Both the position numbers and the translations under genes were made by a program. A model generated the notes under the pieces. The model searched no databases, was not told where the DNA came from, and saw only the letters and a program-made list of their open reading frames with translations. Positions 59,800 to 64,000 of a stretch of 64,000 nucleotides of DNA are shown here, in pieces (positions within the stretch are counted from its first letter, which is position 1; each line of letters begins with the position of its first letter). This DNA is from Gemmataceae bacterium (GTDB taxonomy: Bacteria > Planctomycetota > Planctomycetia > Gemmatales > Gemmataceae): the NCBI GenBank assembly GCA_022842245.1, contig JALHPZ010000009.1, forward strand, positions 62,001 through 126,000, given 5' to 3'.

Positions 59800-60930
59800 A
59801 TGTCCGTCTCACCGCCGCGCGCCTTCGCGCTGTTTGTCCTCGTCGTCGCGTTCGGTCCGCCGCCCACCAGCGCCGCCGACCCCAAGATCGACTGGCGCAC
59901 CGACTACTACACCGCCCGCAAGGAATCGCAGGAAACGGGACTGCCGATCCTCGTGCAGATCGGCAGCGAAGACTGCTTTTACTGTAAGAAAATGGAAGCG
60001 ACGACGCTGAAGGACCGCGGCGTCGCGGCGATGATCGGGAATTTCATCCCGCTCAAACTCGACGGTGCCAAGGAGGCGAATCTCGTCCAGAAACTCAACG
60101 TACAGCTCTATCCGACGACCGTGCTGGCCGGAGCGGACGGTACGATTCACGCCTTTGTGCAGGGCTACGTCGAAGTCGATGCATTCAAGGATCAGTTGAA
60201 GCGAACGACCGACCTGGTGGCCGCCGACGTGAAGGCGGGTCGGGAACTGGCCGAGGCGGCGACGGCGATCAAGGCCGGTGAATACGGCCGGGCGGTTCCG
60301 ATCCTGCAACGGCTCGCAATGGTGGCGAGAGGGAAGCCGACCGAGACGAAGGCGAAGGCCATGTTGGCGGATGTGGAGAAAGCCGGGGGCGAGCGATTGC
60401 GGAAAGCGGTCGCCGCGCTAGACGCTGCGGACCGCGAGCCAGCCATCAAACAGTTGGACGAAATCACTCGTGTGTTCGCCGGCACCGAGCCGGCCAAGCT
60501 CGCGGAAGCACGGCTGGTCGCGCTTGGCGTCGACCGGCTCGATCGCGTGGCGCTCGCGCTGCGGGCGACGGCGTTGCTGACGGCGGCGCGGGATCTCGCC
60601 AAGGCCGGTGCCCACGCCGAGGCTCTCCACCTCGCCGAACTGCTCGACGGCACGGCCGAAGCGAAAGCCGCTGCCGCGCTCGCGGCCGACATCAAGGCCG
60701 ATCCGCACAAACTCGCCGCGTCGGCCCGGCGGGCGAACGAATCGGCCGCCGAACTGCAACTGGCGCTGGCGGACTCGTTCGCGGCCAAAGGCCAGGCCGA
60801 CGAGGCGGCGAAGTGCCTTGAACTCGCGGCCCAGCTCGCGCCGAACTCGGCGAAGGTCAAGAAAGCCGAGGGACGGCTGACCAAGCTCCGCGGTGCCGTC
60901 CCCGCGATCCCGGCCGTGCTGATGAAGTGA
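59800..60930 (+). CDS. Exported thioredoxin-fold protein with helical repeat C-terminus
   Basis: A 376-residue exported protein with a signal peptide ending TSAA. The thioredoxin-like domain (about 30-140) has LVQIGSEDCFYCKKMEATTL, a CFYC motif (Cys59, Cys62), and YPTTVLAGADG. After it comes an alpha-helical region of about 230 residues with TPR-like pattern (EYGRAVPILQRLAMVARG, AKCLELAAQLAPNSAKVK). Probably a periplasmic thiol-reactive protein with a protein-binding domain. It starts 46 bases after xerC and is convergent with the PQQ-like gene (three-base gap). Confidence 0.82.
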   Translation: MSVSPPRAFALFVLVVAFGPPPTSAADPKIDWRTDYYTARKESQETGLPILVQIGSEDCFYCKKMEATTLKDRGVAAMIGNFIPLKLDGAKEANLVQKLNVQLYPTTVLAGADGTIHAFVQGYVEVDAFKDQLKRTTDLVAADVKAGRELAEAATAIKAGEYGRAVPILQRLAMVARGKPTETKAKAMLADVEKAGGERLRKAVAALDAADREPAIKQLDEITRVFAGTEPAKLAEARLVALGVDRLDRVALALRATALLTAARDLAKAGAHAEALHLAELLDGTAEAKAAAALAADIKADPHKLAASARRANESAAELQLALADSFAAKGQADEAAKCLELAAQLAPNSAKVKKAEGRLTKLRGAVPAIPAVLMK

Positions 60931-60933
60931 GCT

Positions 60934-62172
60934 TTACTTCGCGCCGATGCACCAGAGGTGCTGATAGGTCCGGATGAAAATGTCGCCGTTGGAAATCGCC
61001 GGCGACGCGTTGCAGTGCTCCCCGAGCTTGTTTCGGGCGACGAGTTCGAACTTCGGCTTCGCCTCCAGGACGAACGTGTCACCGTTCTGGTCGGTCGTAT
61101 AGAGCTTGCCGTCGGCAAGCACGAGGCTGCCCCAGCAGGCGACACCGAGCGTCTGCTTATCCCACAGGTCCTTGCCGGTTTTCACCTCGATGCACTGGAT
61201 GGTGTTCGCGCCGGCATTGGCCATGTAGAGGTGTTCACCGACGATGACTCCGGAACCGATACGCTGCGGGTTCGATTTGTTGTGATGCCAGAGGCGGTTC
61301 GTTTCAGTCGCGTCGCCGGACCCGCCGAGTTTGAATCCGATGGCCGCGCCCCCGTAGCCGGACATCGCGACAGCATACTGGCCGTCCGTCACGGGCGAAG
61401 TGTAGACGAGTTTGGTCAGCCCCTTGCAACTCCAGAGCACGTCGCCGGTCTTCGGATCGTGCGACTTCAGCACATTCGGCCACGACATCAGCAGTTGGTC
61501 CTTGCCGTCAACCTTCACGACGTGCGGCGTACTCCACGAACCGATCCAATCGGCCTGACTCGTGCCCGCCTTGCCGCCCGGTTCGGGCACTTCCCAGGCG
61601 TCCTTCCCGGTCTTTTTGTCGAAGGCCCGCAAGGAGGTGCGATCGCCGGGGCCGCAGTTGAGGATCACGAGATCGCCGTATAGGATCGGCGACGCGGCGG
61701 TGCCCCAGATGTGGATGAACAGGCCGAGGTCGCGGTGCCAGAGTTGGTTGCCCTGAAAGTCGTAGCAGACGAGGCCGGCCGAGCCGTGAGAGGCGATGAC
61801 GCGTTCGCCGTCGGTCACGGGCGTCGCAGCGCAGTATGGATTCGTAGCGTGCGTCGGTTCCTTGTCCTTGAACGGGATCGACTTCTGCCAGAGGATCTTG
61901 CTCGTCTTGCGATCGATGCAGAGCAAGGCGCGTTCGGTGCCGGCTTTGTCGATGGATTGCGTGAGGAAGACGCGATCGCCCCAGACGACGGGGCTGGAAT
62001 TCCCGGGCGAGGGGAGCTTGAGCTTCCATTTTACGTTCTTCGTCGCGCTCCACTCGGTCGGCAGGTTTTTCTCGGCGCTGGTGCCGTCGCCGCGCGGGCC
62101 GCGCCAGCCGGGCCAGTTCTCGGCACGAAGAGTTGTGGTGAAGAGCACGAGGAGTAGGAGCGAGCGGGACAT
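60934..62172 (-). CDS. Secreted PQQ-binding-like beta-propeller repeat protein
   Basis: A 412-residue exported protein with a signal peptide ending TLRA, followed by ENWPGWRGPRGDGTSAEK and propeller repeats (SSPVVWGDRVFLTQS, ASPILYGDLVILNCG, YTSPVTDGQYAVAMSGYG, ASPAISNGDIFIRTYQHL). A relative of the protein at 0.4-1.7 kb, with a clearer eight-blade pattern. Outer-surface or periplasmic. ATG 62172 is preceded by GGGAAC-type bases; no clear RBS. Function unknown. Confidence 0.85.
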   Translation of the reverse strand: MSRSLLLLVLFTTTLRAENWPGWRGPRGDGTSAEKNLPTEWSATKNVKWKLKLPSPGNSSPVVWGDRVFLTQSIDKAGTERALLCIDRKTSKILWQKSIPFKDKEPTHATNPYCAATPVTDGERVIASHGSAGLVCYDFQGNQLWHRDLGLFIHIWGTAASPILYGDLVILNCGPGDRTSLRAFDKKTGKDAWEVPEPGGKAGTSQADWIGSWSTPHVVKVDGKDQLLMSWPNVLKSHDPKTGDVLWSCKGLTKLVYTSPVTDGQYAVAMSGYGGAAIGFKLGGSGDATETNRLWHHNKSNPQRIGSGVIVGEHLYMANAGANTIQCIEVKTGKDLWDKQTLGVACWGSLVLADGKLYTTDQNGDTFVLEAKPKFELVARNKLGEHCNASPAISNGDIFIRTYQHLWCIGAK

Positions 62173-62288
62173 GATGGGAACTCGGTGGGAGGGTCCGACC
62201 TTTATCATTTCCCATTTTGAGTTTTTCATTGTTCCGAATCCAGACAAAACTATATCCACAGCGTTCGCCTCACTCCCCGGTGAAATCC

Positions 62289-64000
62289 ATGACACGCCGT
62301 ATCGTTCCGCTCGTGGTGTTCCTGTTCGTAAATATTCCGGCCTTCGCCACGGGGCCGGAGGTCTACTCAACGGCGAAGATCTGGGACAAGGGCCAGCACA
62401 ATGCCTTCACCGATCTGATCCGCTGGGACGGCAAATGGTACTGCACGTTTCGTGAAGCGGACGCCCACGTCGGTGGCGACGGCGTCATCCGCGTGCTGGT
62501 TTCCACGGATGGCGAGTTGTGGGATTCCGTCGCCGGCATCACCGAGAAGGGGATCGACCTGCGCGATCCGAAGTTCTCCGTCACGCCCGACGGCCGACTC
62601 ATGATCGTCGCCGGCGGATCGGTTTATGAAGGGAAGACGCTCATCGGCCGCCAGCCGCGGACGATGTTCTCGAAGGATGGCACGAACTGGACCGCGCCGA
62701 AGCGCGTGCTCACCGAAGGCGAATGGCTCTGGCGCGTGACGTGGCACGACCGCAAGTGCTACGGCGTGACGTACAACCCACAGGCGCGGGCGATGAAGGA
62801 GGCCCAAGACGCCGCCAAGACCGGCAAGGTCGAACCCGGGCCGGCCGAGTGGAAGCTCAAACTCGTCGTCAGCGTCGACGGCGAGAAGTTCGATCTCGTC
62901 ACGCACCTCGACGTACCCGGCCATCCGAACGAAACCACGATCCGCTTCCTCCCCGACGGCGAGATGGTCGCGCTCGTCCGCCGCGAGGCGGGCAACACTT
63001 TCGGCTGGATCGGCCGCAGCAAGGCTCCGTACAAGGAGTGGAAGTGGGTCGAGACGAAGCACCGCCTCGGCGGGCCGAACTTCATCCAGACGCCCGACGG
63101 CGCGCTCTGGGCCGGCGGCCGCAGTTACCCCGGCGGCGCGAAGACCGTGATCGCCACCATGACCGCCGACGGAGCCTACGAACCGGTGCTGACACTCAAG
63201 AGTAGCGGCGATACCAGCTACCCCGGCATGGTCTGGCACGACGGGCTGCTCTGGTTCAGCTACTACTCCTCCCACGAAGGCAAGTCGGCGATCTATCTCG
63301 CGAAGATCAAGCTGCCGCAGAAGACGGCCTCGCTGCCGCCGGCGCTCGCGCCGTACTTCGAGGTGCCGAAAGAATTCGCGAATGACCTCGGCAAGTTCAA
63401 ATCGGTGTTGACCTTCGCCGATGGTTCGCCGGTAAAGACGGCCGCCGACTGGTCGAAGCGCCGCGCCGAGATTCGTAAGGCTTGGTTCGACGCACTCGGG
63501 CCGTGGCCCAAAGTACTAGAGAAGCCGACGGTCGAAGTGCTCTCCTCGAGGAAGCGGGAGAACTTCACGCAGCAGCATGTTCGGATCCAGGTCGCACCGG
63601 ATCGCACGAACGACGACGCCCACATTCTCATTCCTGAAGGGACGGGGCCGTTCCCGGCCGTGGTTGTTGTCTTCTACGATTCCAAGACCGGCATCGGCGA
63701 AGGAACGAAGGGCTTCCGCGACTTCGCCTATCGCCTTGCGAAGAAGGGATTCGTCGCGCTCTCACTCGGCAGCCACTACGAGACCTATTGGCCGAACAAG
63801 GAGACCTGCAAGCTCCAGCCGCTGTCGTATCACGCCTATGTCGCGGCGAACTGCCGGAACGTCCTCGCGAACATGCCGCAGGTCGATCCGAAGAGGATTG
63901 GCATCGTCGGCCATTCCTATGGAGGCAAGTGGGCGATGTTCGCGAGTTGCCTGAACGACGATTTCGCCGCAGCGGCGTGGTCCGATGGCGGCATTGTCTT
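62289..64000 (+). CDS. Sialidase-like propeller fused to an alpha/beta hydrolase (runs off right edge)
   Basis: At least 570 residues, 3' end missing. A signal peptide (MTRRIVPLVVFLFVNIPAFA) precedes a propeller resembling exo-alpha-sialidases (about 25-350; FTDLIRWDGKWYCTFREADA, VLVSTDGELWDSVAG, MFSKDGTNWTAPKRVL, FIQTPDGALWAGGRSYPGG). From about 360 on it is an alpha/beta hydrolase of the dienelactone-hydrolase/acetyl-xylan-esterase type, with GHSYGGKW (Ser543). Asp-box wording is degenerate. It could cleave a decorated polysaccharide. The frame is open from the ATG to the window end. Confidence 0.82.
   Translation, partial: MTRRIVPLVVFLFVNIPAFATGPEVYSTAKIWDKGQHNAFTDLIRWDGKWYCTFREADAHVGGDGVIRVLVSTDGELWDSVAGITEKGIDLRDPKFSVTPDGRLMIVAGGSVYEGKTLIGRQPRTMFSKDGTNWTAPKRVLTEGEWLWRVTWHDRKCYGVTYNPQARAMKEAQDAAKTGKVEPGPAEWKLKLVVSVDGEKFDLVTHLDVPGHPNETTIRFLPDGEMVALVRREAGNTFGWIGRSKAPYKEWKWVETKHRLGGPNFIQTPDGALWAGGRSYPGGAKTVIATMTADGAYEPVLTLKSSGDTSYPGMVWHDGLLWFSYYSSHEGKSAIYLAKIKLPQKTASLPPALAPYFEVPKEFANDLGKFKSVLTFADGSPVKTAADWSKRRAEIRKAWFDALGPWPKVLEKPTVEVLSSRKRENFTQQHVRIQVAPDRTNDDAHILIPEGTGPFPAVVVVFYDSKTGIGEGTKGFRDFAYRLAKKGFVALSLGSHYETYWPNKETCKLQPLSYHAYVAANCRNVLANMPQVDPKRIGIVGHSYGGKWAMFASCLNDDFAAAAWSDGGIV

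Noticed and set aside
1..64000. CRISPR array, tRNA or rRNA genes
   Set aside because: No regularly spaced repeat-spacer pattern, cloverleaf with anticodon or rRNA-like sequence was seen by eye.

Overview
The window is a gene-dense, GC-rich bacterial chromosome segment with no gene-free gap above about 300 bases. It looks like a planctomycete, most likely Gemmata-like (Gemmataceae). The evidence is two DUF1549/DUF1553 + DUF1501 pairs with cytochrome-type domains, a TIGR03000 planctomycete-domain protein, PEP-CTERM proteins, PQQ-type beta-propeller proteins, a zinc-ribbon/membrane Ser/Thr kinase with a DLG motif, Tat-exported Gfo/Idh/MocA oxidoreductases and frequent GTG starts. I found no rRNA, tRNA, CRISPR array, prophage or complete insertion sequence.

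Layout. 1-440: the start of a citramalate synthase gene (minus strand), preceded by a promoter, a 27-codon Leu/Val/Ile-rich leader ORF and mutually exclusive antiterminator/terminator hairpins. This looks like a complete ribosome-mediated attenuator. 440-5.1 kb: a PQQ-like propeller protein, then a tightly overlapping minus-strand operon of a UbiA-type phosphoribosyltransferase and two paralogous multi-pass membrane proteins. 5.1-6.5 kb: two tandem PEP-CTERM paralogues, each with its own TTGACA promoter, closed by a perfect 22-bp inverted repeat. 6.6-13 kb (minus strand): Nudix protein, tail-anchored protein, PYROXD2-like FAD oxidoreductase, TIGR03000 protein, large Ser/Thr kinase. 13.1-19.6 kb: an operon of LolC/E-type permease, LolD-type ATPase, Rpn-type nuclease-fold protein, IlvE, LarE, a small unknown and a zinc-ribbon membrane protein. 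19.7-25.1 kb: histidine kinase, small membrane protein, nucleoside-type MFS permease, DinG-like helicase. 25.1-31.6 kb: DUF1549/1553, DUF1501 and PPC-domain secreted proteins and a proline-rich membrane protein.

31.6-41.7 kb (minus strand): a second DUF1549/1553-DUF1501 pair followed by a fused serine-beta-lactamase-type/VanX-type protein, a large secreted protein and a family-2 glycosyltransferase. 41.8-48.1 kb: hydrolase-fold protein, XerD, a small kinase with an altered catalytic loop, RsmE, a lipoprotein and a Tat-exported oxidoreductase. 48.1-52.7 kb: HD-GYP protein, then RraA-like, membrane-dipeptidase and MFS genes separated by two palindromic repeats. 52.7-58.3 kb (minus strand): RuvX, mannose-1-phosphate guanylyltransferase, UDP-sugar pyrophosphorylase, a metallo-hydrolase and an MFS protein. 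58.6-64 kb: a small unknown, XerC, a thioredoxin-fold protein, a second PQQ-like propeller and a truncated sialidase-like/alpha-beta-hydrolase fusion at the right edge.

The content is mostly housekeeping and cell-surface or export functions, not a mobile island. The most notable points are the cimA attenuator, the beta-lactamase/VanX fusion, the prenyl-phosphoribose plus paired membrane-protein operon, several enzymes lacking a canonical residue (DinG-like helicase, Ser/Thr kinase, hydrolase-fold protein), and a set of unrelated palindromic intergenic repeats.
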